Source of the DNA: JACRAR01 sp041674385
GTDB lineage: Bacteria; Pseudomonadota; Gammaproteobacteria; Burkholderiales; Rhodocyclaceae
Assembly (NCBI GenBank): GCA_041674385.1
Contig: JBAYVU010000007.1
Coordinates: forward strand, 1 to 64,000
Reading direction: 5' to 3'
Length of the DNA: 64,000 nt
In this document: in pieces, positions 34,340 through 43,538 of the stretch
Layout: each line of letters opens with the position of its first letter
How positions within the stretch are numbered: the first letter of the stretch is position 1
Translations under genes and position numbers: made by a program
Notes under the pieces: generated by a model
Told to the model about the DNA's origin: nothing
The model's database searches: none
Seen by the model: only the letters and a program-made list of their open reading frames with translations

Positions 34340-35721
34340 ATCCGCTTGGCCAACTCGACCGCTTTGCCGAGGTAGGTCCAGGGCGTCATGGCCAGCAGGC
34401 GCGCCTTCTCCGCCTCAGGAATGGTCAAGCCGCGAATGAAGTTCTGCAGGGCTTCGCGGGTGATGCCCTTGCCGCGCGTGAGCTCCTTCAACTGCTCGTA
34501 GGGATTCGCCACGCCGTAGCGGCGCATCACGGTCTGTACCGGTTCGGCCAGCACCTCCCAACAGGCCTCCAGATCGGCATGCAGGCGCACCGGGTCAGCT
34601 TCCAGATTGGCCAGGCCGCGCAGGCAGGAGTCGTAGGCAAGCACGGAATAGCCGATTGCCACGCCCATATTGCGCAGCACGGTGGAGTCGGAAAGGTCAC
34701 GCTGCATGCGCGATACCGGCAGCTTCTCGGCGAGGTGGCGCAACATGGCGTTGGCCAGGCCGAGGTTGCCCTCCGAGTTCTCGAAGTCGATGGGATTGAC
34801 CTTATGCGGCATGGTCGAGGAGCCGATCTCTCCCGCCTTGAGTTTCTGCTTGAAATAGCCGAGCGAGATGTACTGCCAGAAGTCGCGGTCCGCATCGAGC
34901 AGGATGGTGTTGGCACGGGCTATCGCGGTGAACAGTTCGGCAATCGCGTCGTGCGGCTCGATCTGGGTGGTGTATGGATTGTATTCGAGGCCGAAGGACT
35001 CGATGAAGCGGCGGTTGAAGCTCTCCCAGTCGAGGCCGGGATAAGCCGCCAGGTGCGCGTTGTAATTGCCCACCGCGCCATTGAACTTGGCCGTCAGCCT
35101 GACCTCGGCAATCCCTTGGGCAGCGCGCTCCAGGCGTGCGCAGATGTTGGCCATCTCCTTGCCCAATGTGGTTGGCGTCGCCGGCTGGCCATGGGTGCGT
35201 GCCAACATCGGCAGTTCCGCCAGGGCATGCGCCAGCTCGCGCAAGCGCGCGACCAGTTGCTTGAGTCCCGGCAGCAGGATGTTCTCGCGTCCTTCCCACA
35301 GCATCAGCGCATGGGAGACGTTATTGATGTCTTCCGAAGTGCAGGCGAAGTGAACGAACTCGGTGGCGGCCATGACTTCCGCGTTGCCGGAGAGACGTTC
35401 CTTGAGCCAATATTCCATCGCCTTGACATCGTGCTTGGTACGCGCTTCGATAGACTTGATGGCGTCCGCATCGGCAATCTTGAAGCCGGCGACCACCCGA
35501 TCGAGCTCGGCGATGGTGTCGGACGAGAAGGCTTTGATCTCGGCCAGTTCCGGCGTCGCGGCGAGCATCTTGAGCCACTCGATCTCGACGCGGACACGGC
35601 GCTTGATCAGGCCGAATTCGGAAAAATAGGCACGCAAGGGTTCGAGCTTTTCGGCGTATCTGCCATCGAGCGGCGACAAGGCAGTTAAGGCAGTCAGCAC
35701 TATGGGGGAGGTCGAGCTCAT
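34336..35721 (-). CDS. purB: Adenylosuccinate lyase
   Basis: PurB releases fumarate from SAICAR and from adenylosuccinate in purine synthesis. The 461 residues match the bacterial enzyme of this size class. Active-site segments are ARTHGQPATPTTLGKE with the catalytic His and the signature GSSTMPHKVNP with the catalytic Ser. It is followed by the coupled DUF2322 gene and is divergent from the gst gene. Confidence 0.98.
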   Translation of the reverse strand: MSSTSPIVLTALTALSPLDGRYAEKLEPLRAYFSEFGLIKRRVRVEIEWLKMLAATPELAEIKAFSSDTIAELDRVVAGFKIADADAIKSIEARTKHDVKAMEYWLKERLSGNAEVMAATEFVHFACTSEDINNVSHALMLWEGRENILLPGLKQLVARLRELAHALAELPMLARTHGQPATPTTLGKEMANICARLERAAQGIAEVRLTAKFNGAVGNYNAHLAAYPGLDWESFNRRFIESFGLEYNPYTTQIEPHDAIAELFTAIARANTILLDADRDFWQYISLGYFKQKLKAGEIGSSTMPHKVNPIDFENSEGNLGLANAMLRHLAEKLPVSRMQRDLSDSTVLRNMGVAIGYSVLAYDSCLRGLANLEADPVRLHADLEACWEVLAEPVQTVMRRYGVANPYEQLKELTRGKGITREALQNFIRGLTIPEAEKARLLAMTPWTYLGKAVELAKRI

Positions 35722-35820
35722 GGGGTGGTATGCGTGAATGCGTAAATGAACGACAGACGGATTTTATCATGGCTGTCTTCGCGGTGAGTCCCGCCAAGCT
35801 GTCCGCTCTGGCGATGATGA

Positions 35821-35826
35821 TATAAT
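35821..35826 (+). promoter_or_regulatory. Candidate -10 of the gst gene
   Basis: TATAAT lies 34 bases before the gst ATG. A weak -35 (CTGTCC) is 16 bases upstream. Confidence 0.35.
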
Positions 35827-35860
35827 CGCGGCTTCCGATTCATGCAAACGCGTATAACTG

Positions 35861-36469
35861 ATGAAGCTCCTCGGTTCCCTGACCAGTCCCTATGTCCGCA
35901 AGGCGCGCATCGTGCTCGCCGAGAAAAAAATCGATTACGACTTCGTTCTTGATTCGCCTTGGCTAGAGCAGACCCAGGTCCCCCTGCACAATCCGCTCGG
36001 CAAGGTGCCGGTGCTGCTGCTTGACGACGACAGCACGCTCTACGATTCGCGCGTCATCGTCGAATACCTCGATACCGTATCGCCCAACAATCGCCTGATT
36101 CCTTCCTCGGGCCGCGAACGCATTACCGTCAAGCGCTGGGAAGCGCTAGGCGACGGCATCTCCGATGCGGCCGCCGCTGCCTTTCTTGAAGCCAAGCGGC
36201 CCAAGGGGGAAAGAAGCGCTTCCTGGATCAAGCGTCAGCGCGGCAAGATTCTGGCCGGCCTGCAAGTGCTGGCGGACGATCTCGGCGAACATCCCTGGTG
36301 TCATGGCAACGCCTTTTCGTTGGCCGACATCGCCATCGGCAGCGCTCTCGGTTACCTGGAGTTCCGTTTTGCCGATATCGACTGGCGCGAACAGCATGCC
36401 AATCTGGCCAAGTTTTACGCCAAGCTAACGCAGCGTCCGTCGTTCGTCGATACCGTCCCTCACGACTGA
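35861..36469 (+). CDS. Glutathione S-transferase family protein
   Basis: The 202-residue protein has the thioredoxin-like N-domain (LGSLTSPYVRKARIVLAEKK, then NPLGKVPVLLLDD and DSRVIVEYLD) and the all-helical C-domain with FSLADIAIGSALGYLEFR. It resembles the YibF/stringent-starvation-like cytosolic GSTs. A Ser after the glycine-leucine start is the likely glutathione-activating residue. The substrate is unknown. Its last ten bases overlap the end of the convergent mnmA. Confidence 0.93.
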   Translation: MKLLGSLTSPYVRKARIVLAEKKIDYDFVLDSPWLEQTQVPLHNPLGKVPVLLLDDDSTLYDSRVIVEYLDTVSPNNRLIPSSGRERITVKRWEALGDGISDAAAAAFLEAKRPKGERSASWIKRQRGKILAGLQVLADDLGEHPWCHGNAFSLADIAIGSALGYLEFRFADIDWREQHANLAKFYAKLTQRPSFVDTVPHD

Positions 36470-37587
36470 GCGTTCTGGGCGTTCTGGATTACCCCGCCGC
36501 CCAGGCATACCCGCGATTCGTAAACCACCACCGACTGACCCGGCGTGACCGCCCACTGCGGTTCGGCGAAAGCGATCTCGCAACTTTTTCCATCGATTGC
36601 GTCGACTTCGCACGGCGCATCCGGCTGGCGATAGCGCGTCTTGGCGGCATACACCCAGTGTGTGTGCGGCCGATCTTCTTCGCCGCCGCCGCTCACCCAG
36701 GACAGGTCGGCGGCCCTCAGTCGCTCGCTGAGCAGGGCAGGGTGCCGATGTCCCTGCACCACATACAGTACGTTCTTCGCCATGTCCTTGGCGGCAACGT
36801 ACCAGGCCTCGTGGTCGCCGGCCTCGTCGGCATTACCCTTGACGCCGCCGATGCCGAGGCCTTTGCGTTGCCCCAGGGTGTGGTACATCAAGCCCTGATG
36901 CTCGCCGATCGGCTTGTCGTCGTCGAGGCTGCGGATCTCTCCCGGTTGCGCCGGCAGATAGCGGCCGAGGAATTCGCGGAACGGCCGTTCGCCGATGAAG
37001 CAGATACCGGTGGAATCCTTCTTGGCGAAGTTTGGCAGCCCGGCGGCGGCGGCGAGTCGGCGTACCTCGCGCTTGTACAGGTGCCCGACCGGGAACAGCG
37101 TCTTGCTCAATTGCGCCTGGTTGAGGCGATATAAAAAATAGCTTTGGTCCTTGCCGCCGTCCTCGGCCTTGAGCAGTTGTTGCTTACCCAGGAACTCGCG
37201 TACCTGGGCATAGTGGCCGGTGGCGATCTTGTCGGCGCCAAGCCGCATCGCGTGATCGAGAAAAGCCTTGAACTTGATTTCGGCATTGCACAGCACATCC
37301 GGGTTGGGTGTGCGGCCAGCCCGGTATTCGCGCAGGAATTCGCTGAACACGCGCTCCTTGTATTCGGCGGAGAAGTTGACTACTTCCAGGTCGATGCCGA
37401 TGACATCGCAGACCGACGCCACATCGACCAGGTCCTGGCGCGTCGAGCAATACTCGGCATCGTCGTCATCCTCCCAGTTCTTCATGAACAGGCCGACGAC
37501 TTTCCAGCCCTGTTGCTTCAGCAGCAGCGCGGCAACCGATGAATCCACGCCGCCGGACATGCCGACGATGACTGTGCCTTCAGACAC
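36460..37587 (-). CDS. mnmA: tRNA 2-thiouridylase MnmA
   Basis: MnmA thiolates U34 of Lys, Glu and Gln tRNAs using sulfur passed along the Tus relay. The 375-residue protein has the PP-loop GMSGGVDSS, and the catalytic cysteines are C100 (PDVLCNAE) and C196 (DSTGICFIG). The start is a GTG with a GGAG site, since the upstream ATG frame adds 27 foreign residues. It is preceded by nudJ as in E. coli and overlaps the gst gene end by ten bases. Confidence 0.97.
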   Translation of the reverse strand: MSEGTVIVGMSGGVDSSVAALLLKQQGWKVVGLFMKNWEDDDDAEYCSTRQDLVDVASVCDVIGIDLEVVNFSAEYKERVFSEFLREYRAGRTPNPDVLCNAEIKFKAFLDHAMRLGADKIATGHYAQVREFLGKQQLLKAEDGGKDQSYFLYRLNQAQLSKTLFPVGHLYKREVRRLAAAAGLPNFAKKDSTGICFIGERPFREFLGRYLPAQPGEIRSLDDDKPIGEHQGLMYHTLGQRKGLGIGGVKGNADEAGDHEAWYVAAKDMAKNVLYVVQGHRHPALLSERLRAADLSWVSGGGEEDRPHTHWVYAAKTRYRQPDAPCEVDAIDGKSCEIAFAEPQWAVTPGQSVVVYESRVCLGGGVIQNAQNAQS

Positions 37588-37604
37588 CGGGAACTCCTTT
37601 TTCG

Positions 37605-38057
37605 TTAAGAATAATGCCGGATCAGGTCGAGCGGAAAACGCCGCCCGGCGAGATAGTCGGCGATGCACTGCATTACCAGCGGGCTGCGGTGACGCGTGTC
37701 CGGCGCCTCGATCTCCGTCAGCGTTAGCCAGGGAGCCCGCAGGATGCCGGTATCGAGCGGACGCTGCGCATCATGCTCGCCCAGTTCGCCGCAAAAGGCG
37801 AAACGCAGGTAGGTGATGTCGCCTGCCGGTCTGCGCCACTGATAGACGCCGATCAGTTGCTGCGGCCTGAAATGCCAGGCCGTCTCCTCCAGCACCTCGC
37901 GGCTGCAGGCGGCCAACAGCGCTTCGCCTTCGTCGAGGTGGCCGGCCGGCTGGTTGAAACGGATGCCGTCTTCCGTCTCTTCTTCGACCATCAGGAACTT
38001 GCCGTCGCGTTCGATGACGGCGGCAACAGTGACATTCGGTTTCCAAATTGTACGCAT
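37605..38057 (-). CDS. nudJ: Nudix hydrolase, NudJ-like
   Basis: The 150-residue enzyme hydrolyses nucleotide or thiamine pyrophosphates by the NudJ precedent. The Nudix box is GHLDEGEALLAACSREVLEE followed by TAW, with Ala in place of the usual Gly before the final hydrophobic residue. It begins with MRTIWKPNVTVAAVIERDGK. It sits 17 bases upstream of mnmA on the same strand, the conserved nudJ-mnmA order. Confidence 0.92.
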   Translation of the reverse strand: MRTIWKPNVTVAAVIERDGKFLMVEEETEDGIRFNQPAGHLDEGEALLAACSREVLEETAWHFRPQQLIGVYQWRRPAGDITYLRFAFCGELGEHDAQRPLDTGILRAPWLTLTEIEAPDTRHRSPLVMQCIADYLAGRRFPLDLIRHYS

Positions 38058-38148
38058 GTGCCTATTTTAGCGCGCTTGCTCTCCAGACTTCGAGCGAGCC
38101 GACAAATCGGCTAAAATTGCGGTTTGCGACTGAACCCGGAGATTCACC

Positions 38149-39072
38149 ATGTCCATGTCCGACCGAGACGGCTTCATCTGGTACGACGGCAAGCTCGTGC
38201 CCTGGCGCGACGCCACCACCCATGTGCTGACGCATTCGCTTCACTACGGCCTGTCGGTATTCGAGGGGGTACGCGCTTATCATACGGTCAATGGCACGGC
38301 GATTTTCCGTCTCAAGGAGCATACCGACCGCCTGTTCAACTCGGCGCATATCTATCGCATGGCGATGCCCTACGACAAGGCAACCCTGATGGAGGCGCAC
38401 AAGGAAGTGGTGCGGGCGAACAAGCTCGATTCCGCTTATCTGCGGCCGATCGCTTTCTACGGTTCGGAGAAAATGGGCGTCAGTCCGCGCGGCGCCACCG
38501 TGCATGTCGCCGTGGCCGCCTGGCCTTGGGGCGCCTATCTCGGCGAAGAGGGCATGGAAAAAGGCATCCGCGTCAGGACATCGAGCTATGCGCGCCACCA
38601 TGTCAACGTCACCATGGCGCGCGCCAAGTTTTCCGCCACCTACGCCAATTCGATCCTCGCCAACATGGAAGCGCTCGACGATGGTTACGACGAGGCATTG
38701 CTGCTGGACGTCGACGGCTTCGTCGCCGAAGGCGCCGGCGAGAACCTGTTCATCATCAAGGATGGCGTGATCTACGAGCCGGAGATCGCCTCGGCCCTGG
38801 TCGGCATCACCCGCGGCACGATCATCGCGCTGGCCAAGGATCTTGGACTGACGGTGATCTCCAAGCGTCTGACGCGCGACGATATCTACATCGCCGACGA
38901 GGCTTTCTTCACCGGCACCGCCGCCGAGGTGACGCCGATCCGCGAGCTCGATCGTCGCCAGATCGGCGCGGGCAAGCGCGGCCCGATCACTACCCGGCTC
39001 CAGAGCCTGTTCTTCGATGTCGTTAACGGCAGGTCGCCCGGCCATGCCGACTGGCTTACCCCGGTTGCATAA
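38149..39072 (+). CDS. ilvE: Branched-chain amino acid aminotransferase
   Basis: IlvE makes or degrades valine, leucine and isoleucine by PLP-dependent transamination. The 307 residues contain the catalytic Lys160 in ARAKFSATYANS, the FEGVRAY motif of substrate binding and the EGAGENLFIIKDGV phosphate-binding strand. Most close relatives have Ser-Gly-Asn-Tyr after the Lys; here it is Ser-Ala-Thr-Tyr. It is followed by a zf-CHCC gene 37 bases later, a common betaproteobacterial pairing. Confidence 0.96.
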   Translation: MSMSDRDGFIWYDGKLVPWRDATTHVLTHSLHYGLSVFEGVRAYHTVNGTAIFRLKEHTDRLFNSAHIYRMAMPYDKATLMEAHKEVVRANKLDSAYLRPIAFYGSEKMGVSPRGATVHVAVAAWPWGAYLGEEGMEKGIRVRTSSYARHHVNVTMARAKFSATYANSILANMEALDDGYDEALLLDVDGFVAEGAGENLFIIKDGVIYEPEIASALVGITRGTIIALAKDLGLTVISKRLTRDDIYIADEAFFTGTAAEVTPIRELDRRQIGAGKRGPITTRLQSLFFDVVNGRSPGHADWLTPVA

Positions 39073-39109
39073 TTTTGATTGCCGCAGCAAGACAAGACAA
39101 GGAAACGCC

Positions 39110-39310
39110 ATGACGCAAACTACCGATACCGCTCGCGAAGTCCAGCTCACCGCCCATGATCTTCCGTTGCATTGCCCGCGCCAGGATAGCCCGCTGTGGG
39201 CGCGTCACCCGCGGGTGTTCCTGGATGTTCTCAAGACCGGCGAGGCGACCTGCCCTTATTGCAGCACCAAGTACCGTTTCAGCGGCGAGGTACCGAAGGG
39301 GCATCACTGA
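39110..39310 (+). CDS. zf-CHCC zinc-finger protein
   Basis: The 66-residue protein has the CHCC zinc-finger layout: LPLHCPRQ, a conserved His in ARHPRVFLDV, then CPYCSTKYRF. The same domain occurs in mitochondrial complex I subunit NDUFS6. In betaproteobacteria it often sits between ilvE and waaF, as here, but its function is unproven. An AAGGAAA ribosome binding site precedes the ATG of MTQTTDTAREV; the longer frame upstream overlaps ilvE and is not family-like. Confidence 0.9.
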   Translation: MTQTTDTAREVQLTAHDLPLHCPRQDSPLWARHPRVFLDVLKTGEATCPYCSTKYRFSGEVPKGHH

Positions 39311-39358
39311 GTCAGACTGCGACTATCCGTCTCAGGTATCGCGCGACCACGTGATTTT

Positions 39359-40366
39359 ATGAGACAGGCGCTGATCGTCGCCCCCTCCTGGATCGGCGAT
39401 ACCATCCTCGCCCAGCCGCTGTTGATGCGGTTGCATGAGCGGTATCCGGGCCTTGCCATCGATGTGCTTGCCCCCGCCTGGTGCGCGCCGTTGCTGGCGC
39501 GCATGAGCGAGGTGCGGCGCGTGCTCGACAATCCGTTCGGACACGGCGAATTCAATCTCGCGGCGCGTTGGCGGCTTGCACGCAGGCTGCGCAGAGAGTC
39601 TTACGACGCAGCCTGGGTGCTGCCAAACTCCTGGAAATCGGCGCTGCTGCCGTTCTTTGCCGGCATTCCGCGGCGCATCGGATACACCGGCGAGGCGCGT
39701 TTCGGCCTGCTGAATTGCCGCCATGTTCTCGATCCCGATGCGCAGCCGCAACTTGCCGAGCGTTACCTGCAACTTGCCGAATTACCCGGCGCACCGCCGG
39801 CCGCAGCCTTATCCCTGCCGCTGCCTCATCTGAATTCCACCCTGCAGCAGCAACGGGCGGTGCGCGAGGCCCTCGGGCTGCCGCTCGATGCGCTGCCTGC
39901 GGTGTTTTGTCCCGGCGCCGAATATGGTCCGGCCAAACGCTGGCCGTCGCGTCACTTTGCCGAACTGGCGCAGCGGCTGGCATCCCCGGGCCAGCCGGTC
40001 TGGCTGGTCGGCTCGCACAAGGACGAGGCGCTGGGCGACGAAATCGCGCGATTGGCGCAAGGCGCCGCGCTCAATCTATGCGGGCGCACCCAGTTGGATC
40101 AGGCGCTCGACCTGATCGCCGGGGCACGCCTGGTGGTCAGCAACGACTCCGGCCTGATGCATGTCGCCGCAGCCCTTAAGCGACCGCTGGTGGCGCTGTA
40201 CGGATCGTCCAGCCCGACGTATACCCCGCCGCTCTCGCCGTGTGCGAAAATCGTTTCGCTGAGTGCCGAATGCAGCCCCTGTTTCAAGCGTGTTTGCCCG
40301 CTTGGCCACTTCAAGTGTCTGGAGAATTTGACAGCCGAGTCCGTGTTGCAAAGAATTGACGCCTGA
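39359..40366 (+). CDS. waaF: ADP-heptose:LPS heptosyltransferase II
   Basis: WaaF adds the second heptose to the lipopolysaccharide inner core. The 335 residues are a GT9 glycosyltransferase, with IVAPSWIGDTILAQPLLMRL at the start, FCPGAEYGPAKRWP in the ADP-heptose site and VSNDSGLMHVAAAL near the end. It is followed by an NTF2-like gene and a phosphomannomutase, both apparently in the same transcript. Confidence 0.96.
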   Translation: MRQALIVAPSWIGDTILAQPLLMRLHERYPGLAIDVLAPAWCAPLLARMSEVRRVLDNPFGHGEFNLAARWRLARRLRRESYDAAWVLPNSWKSALLPFFAGIPRRIGYTGEARFGLLNCRHVLDPDAQPQLAERYLQLAELPGAPPAAALSLPLPHLNSTLQQQRAVREALGLPLDALPAVFCPGAEYGPAKRWPSRHFAELAQRLASPGQPVWLVGSHKDEALGDEIARLAQGAALNLCGRTQLDQALDLIAGARLVVSNDSGLMHVAAALKRPLVALYGSSSPTYTPPLSPCAKIVSLSAECSPCFKRVCPLGHFKCLENLTAESVLQRIDA

Positions 40367-40370
40367 TGCC

Positions 40371-40799
40371 ATGTCTGTCAAAACTATTTTTCCTACGCCA
40401 CAGGATGCCGAAACGGCTTTTTACGATGCGCTCGAGCGTGCCGACCTGGATGCGTTGATGGCGGTCTGGGCGGAGGACGAGGAGATCGTCTGCATCCAGC
40501 CCGGCGGTCCGCGCATGACCGGTTATGCCAATGTGCGCGAAGTCTGGCGGCGCATATTCGAGAACGGCCAGCGAATCATCGTGACGCTGTCGCAACCGGT
40601 GATCCTGCAGGGCATGCTGGTCACGGTACACAGCCTGTGCGAGCAGATCAGCCTGCGCGGCGGGGAACCCGATCAAACGGCGCCGCTGGTTGCCACCAAC
40701 GTGTATGTGCGCGGCGCCCATGGCTGGCGGCTGCTGGTGCATCACGCTTCGCCGGCGCCGCCCGAATCGGTGAGCGATGTCCGCAAGACCTTGCACTGA
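40371..40799 (+). CDS. NTF2-like (SnoaL-type) protein
   Basis: The 142-residue protein has the cone-shaped NTF2-like fold: AETAFYDALERADLDALMAVW, a DxExVxxxxPGG stretch, and YVRGAHGWRLLVHHASPAP at the end, the usual single-domain SnoaL_3/DUF4440 pattern. Such proteins bind small molecules or are isomerases; the ligand is unknown. The ATG of MSVKTIFPTP follows the waaF stop by four bases. Confidence 0.88.
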   Translation: MSVKTIFPTPQDAETAFYDALERADLDALMAVWAEDEEIVCIQPGGPRMTGYANVREVWRRIFENGQRIIVTLSQPVILQGMLVTVHSLCEQISLRGGEPDQTAPLVATNVYVRGAHGWRLLVHHASPAPPESVSDVRKTLH

Positions 40800-40889
40800 T
40801 CCCTTTTGCAAGAGTCTTTCGGCGCAAAATCAAAATCGGAAAGTGCGATAATTACAAATCCTCCCTATCTTCCTCAGACTGGTCACATC

Positions 40890-42278
40890 ATGAACCTTCC
40901 CGCTCCGGAAATCTTCAAGGCATATGACATTCGCGGCATTGTCGGCAAGACGCTGACGCCCGAGGCGGTCCGCAGCATCGGCCACGCGCTTGGCTCGGAA
41001 GCCGCGGCGCGCGGTCAGCGCACCTTGGCGGTGGGTCGCGACGGACGCCTGTCCGGGCCCGAACTGGCGCAAGCGCTGGCGCAGGGACTGAATGCAGCCG
41101 GCATCGATGTGATCGATATCGGCTGCGTACCGACGCCTTTGGCCTACTTCGCCGCGTTCCAGCTCGGCACCAACAGCGCGGTGTCGGTGACCGGCAGCCA
41201 CAACCCGCCCGATTACAATGGCATCAAGATGGTGCTGGGCGGAGAGACGCTCTATGGCGCACAAATCCAGGCATTGCGCCGACGCATCGAGCAGGGCGAC
41301 CTGGTTGATGCGAAGACCAAGGGTAGGGTCAAGCGGATGGATGTGCGCAGCGCCTACCTGGAGCGCATCCTGGGCAGCGTGAAACTCGCCCGGCCGATGA
41401 AGATCGTCGTCGATTGTGGCAACGGCGTTGCCGGGGAACTGGCGCCGCAACTCTTTCGCCGCATGGGCTGCGAGGTGGTGCCCCTGTTCTGCGAGGTCGA
41501 CGGCAGCTTCCCGAATCATCATCCCGATCCGTCCAAGCCGGAGAATCTGCAAGACGTGATCCGTGCGCTCAAGGAAACCGACGCCGAACTCGGCCTGGCT
41601 TTTGACGGCGACGGCGACCGTCTCGGCGTGGTGACCAAGGATGGCGAAATCATCTATCCCGACCGCCAGTTGATGCTGTTCGCCGCCGACGTGATCGCAC
41701 GCAATCCCGGCGCCCAGATCATCTACGACGTGAAGTGTTCGCGCAACTTGGCGCGCGCTATCCGCCATCAGGGCGGTGTCCCGCTGATGTGCCAGACCGG
41801 TCACGCCCTGATCAAGGCCAAGCTCAAGGAAACCGGCGCACTGCTGGCCGGCGAGATGAGCGGCCACATGTTCTTCAAGGAGCGTTGGTACGGTTTTGAC
41901 GACGGCCTGTATGCCGCGACCCGCTTGCTCGAGATCGTCTCGCGCTGGCCCGACGCCAACTGGCCGCTGAAACACCTGCCCAACGCGCTGTCTACGCCAG
42001 AACTCAACATCAAGATGCATGAGGGCGAGCCGCATGCGCTGATCGACAAGTTGCAGCAGCGCGCCGCCGAGTTGTTTCCCGGCACCGTCGAATTGATCGA
42101 CATCGACGGGGTACGTGCCGAATATGCCGATGGCTTCGGCTTGGCGCGTGCCTCGAATACCACGCCGGTGGTGGTGCTGCGTTTCGAGGCCGATACTGCC
42201 GAGGCGCTGGCGCGCATCCAGGGCGAGTTCAAGCGCGCCTTGCAGAACGCCTGGCCGGGACTCGTGGTTTCCTATTGA
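40890..42278 (+). CDS. Phosphomannomutase/phosphoglucomutase
   Basis: This AlgC-type enzyme interconverts mannose or glucose 6- and 1-phosphates for surface polysaccharide synthesis. The 462 residues show the phosphoserine loop TGSHNPPDYNG with Ser103, the magnesium loop DGDGDR (Asp239, 241, 243), the sugar-binding GEMSGH and the C-terminal phosphate-binding RASNTTP. The start at MNLPAPEIFKAYDIRG replaces a 28-codon extension. It fits with waaF as a lipopolysaccharide gene. Confidence 0.95.
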   Translation: MNLPAPEIFKAYDIRGIVGKTLTPEAVRSIGHALGSEAAARGQRTLAVGRDGRLSGPELAQALAQGLNAAGIDVIDIGCVPTPLAYFAAFQLGTNSAVSVTGSHNPPDYNGIKMVLGGETLYGAQIQALRRRIEQGDLVDAKTKGRVKRMDVRSAYLERILGSVKLARPMKIVVDCGNGVAGELAPQLFRRMGCEVVPLFCEVDGSFPNHHPDPSKPENLQDVIRALKETDAELGLAFDGDGDRLGVVTKDGEIIYPDRQLMLFAADVIARNPGAQIIYDVKCSRNLARAIRHQGGVPLMCQTGHALIKAKLKETGALLAGEMSGHMFFKERWYGFDDGLYAATRLLEIVSRWPDANWPLKHLPNALSTPELNIKMHEGEPHALIDKLQQRAAELFPGTVELIDIDGVRAEYADGFGLARASNTTPVVVLRFEADTAEALARIQGEFKRALQNAWPGLVVSY

Positions 42279-42280
42279 AC

Positions 42281-43534
42281 ATGAACAACATCAGCGAAGA
42301 GATTTTCATCGGCCGCCAGCCGATCATTGATCGCCACCAGCAGTTGTACGCCTACGAACTGCTATTCAGAAGCAGCCAGCAGAAAAATTCCGCCGAGGTG
42401 CGCGACAACCTTGCCGCCACCGCCAACGTGATCATGCATGCCTTCGCCGATCTCGGTGTCGAGGCTGCTCTCGGTCCTTACAAAGGCTTCATCAACTGCG
42501 ACGAAAACCTGCTGCTTTCCGATATGTTGGAGGCATTGCCATCGGACAAGATCGTCCTGGAGGTGTTGGAAACCGTGGAGGTTACCCCGGAGATCGTCGA
42601 ACGTTGCACCGAGCTGAAAGCACGCGGCTTCACCATCGCTCTCGACGATTTCGTGAAATTCGAGGACAAGTTCAAGCCCTTGCTCGATCTCGTTGAAATC
42701 GTCAAGGTCGATATTCTGCCGCTCGACCTGGCTGCCCTGAATGCGGCGACGCAGGCGCTCAAGCAGTGGCCGCTCATGCTGTTGGCGGAGAAAGTCGATT
42801 CGCCGGAACAGGCCAAGCTGTGCCACGACCTCGACTATGCGTTGTTCCAGGGCTATTTTTTCGCCAAACCCACCATCATTGCCGGCAAGAAGCTCAACCT
42901 GTCGCAACTGGCGCTGATGCAATTGCTGGGGCTGGTGCTTGCTGACGCCGAGGTCCAGCAGCTGGAAAAAGTGCTTAAGCACGAACCCGGTCTGACCATG
43001 AACCTGCTGCGGCTGACTAATTCGGTGGCCACCGGGGCGCGCACCAAGGTGACTTCGATGCGCCATGCCATCACGGTGCTGGGGCGACGTCAGCTGCAGC
43101 GCTGGCTGCAAATCCTTTTATACACCAACCCCGCCGGCGGCAACCAGAGTGTCGCCAGCCCGCTGCTGCAACTGGCCGCTACGCGCGGCCGGCTCATGGA
43201 ACTGTTGGCGAGTAAGTTGCGTCCCGGCGACCATTCTTTTGAGGATTATGCGTTCATGAGCGGCATCATGTCGCTCATGCCGGCCCTCATGGGTACGCCC
43301 ATGGAGGAGATACTGAAGAGCGTCAATTTCAGCAACGACGTGCGCGAAGCGCTCGAATCGCGTGCCGGGATTCTCGGCACCATGCTGCGGTTGGCCGAAG
43401 CTCTTGAAGGCAACGACGTCCAGCTCTGTTCCAACCTGGCCCAGCAACTTACCGGCATCGACGTCGTCGACATCAACGCCAGCCTGACCCAGGCGCTGAC
43501 CTGGGCCAGCAATATCGGCCAGGAGAACGAGTGA
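42281..43534 (+). CDS. EAL-HDOD domain protein (YuxH-like)
   Basis: The 417-residue protein has an N-terminal EAL-type domain (about 7-200) and a C-terminal HDOD domain (about 205-400). The EAL motif reads YAYELLFRS, with ELL instead of EAL, and most catalytic residues are not conserved, so it is probably not an active phosphodiesterase. DDF and VKVDI remnants are present. YuxH-type proteins act as c-di-GMP-related regulators. The ATG follows the phosphomannomutase stop by two bases. It is convergent with alaS. Confidence 0.92.
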   Translation: MNNISEEIFIGRQPIIDRHQQLYAYELLFRSSQQKNSAEVRDNLAATANVIMHAFADLGVEAALGPYKGFINCDENLLLSDMLEALPSDKIVLEVLETVEVTPEIVERCTELKARGFTIALDDFVKFEDKFKPLLDLVEIVKVDILPLDLAALNAATQALKQWPLMLLAEKVDSPEQAKLCHDLDYALFQGYFFAKPTIIAGKKLNLSQLALMQLLGLVLADAEVQQLEKVLKHEPGLTMNLLRLTNSVATGARTKVTSMRHAITVLGRRQLQRWLQILLYTNPAGGNQSVASPLLQLAATRGRLMELLASKLRPGDHSFEDYAFMSGIMSLMPALMGTPMEEILKSVNFSNDVREALESRAGILGTMLRLAEALEGNDVQLCSNLAQQLTGIDVVDINASLTQALTWASNIGQENE

Positions 43535-43538
43535 TTTT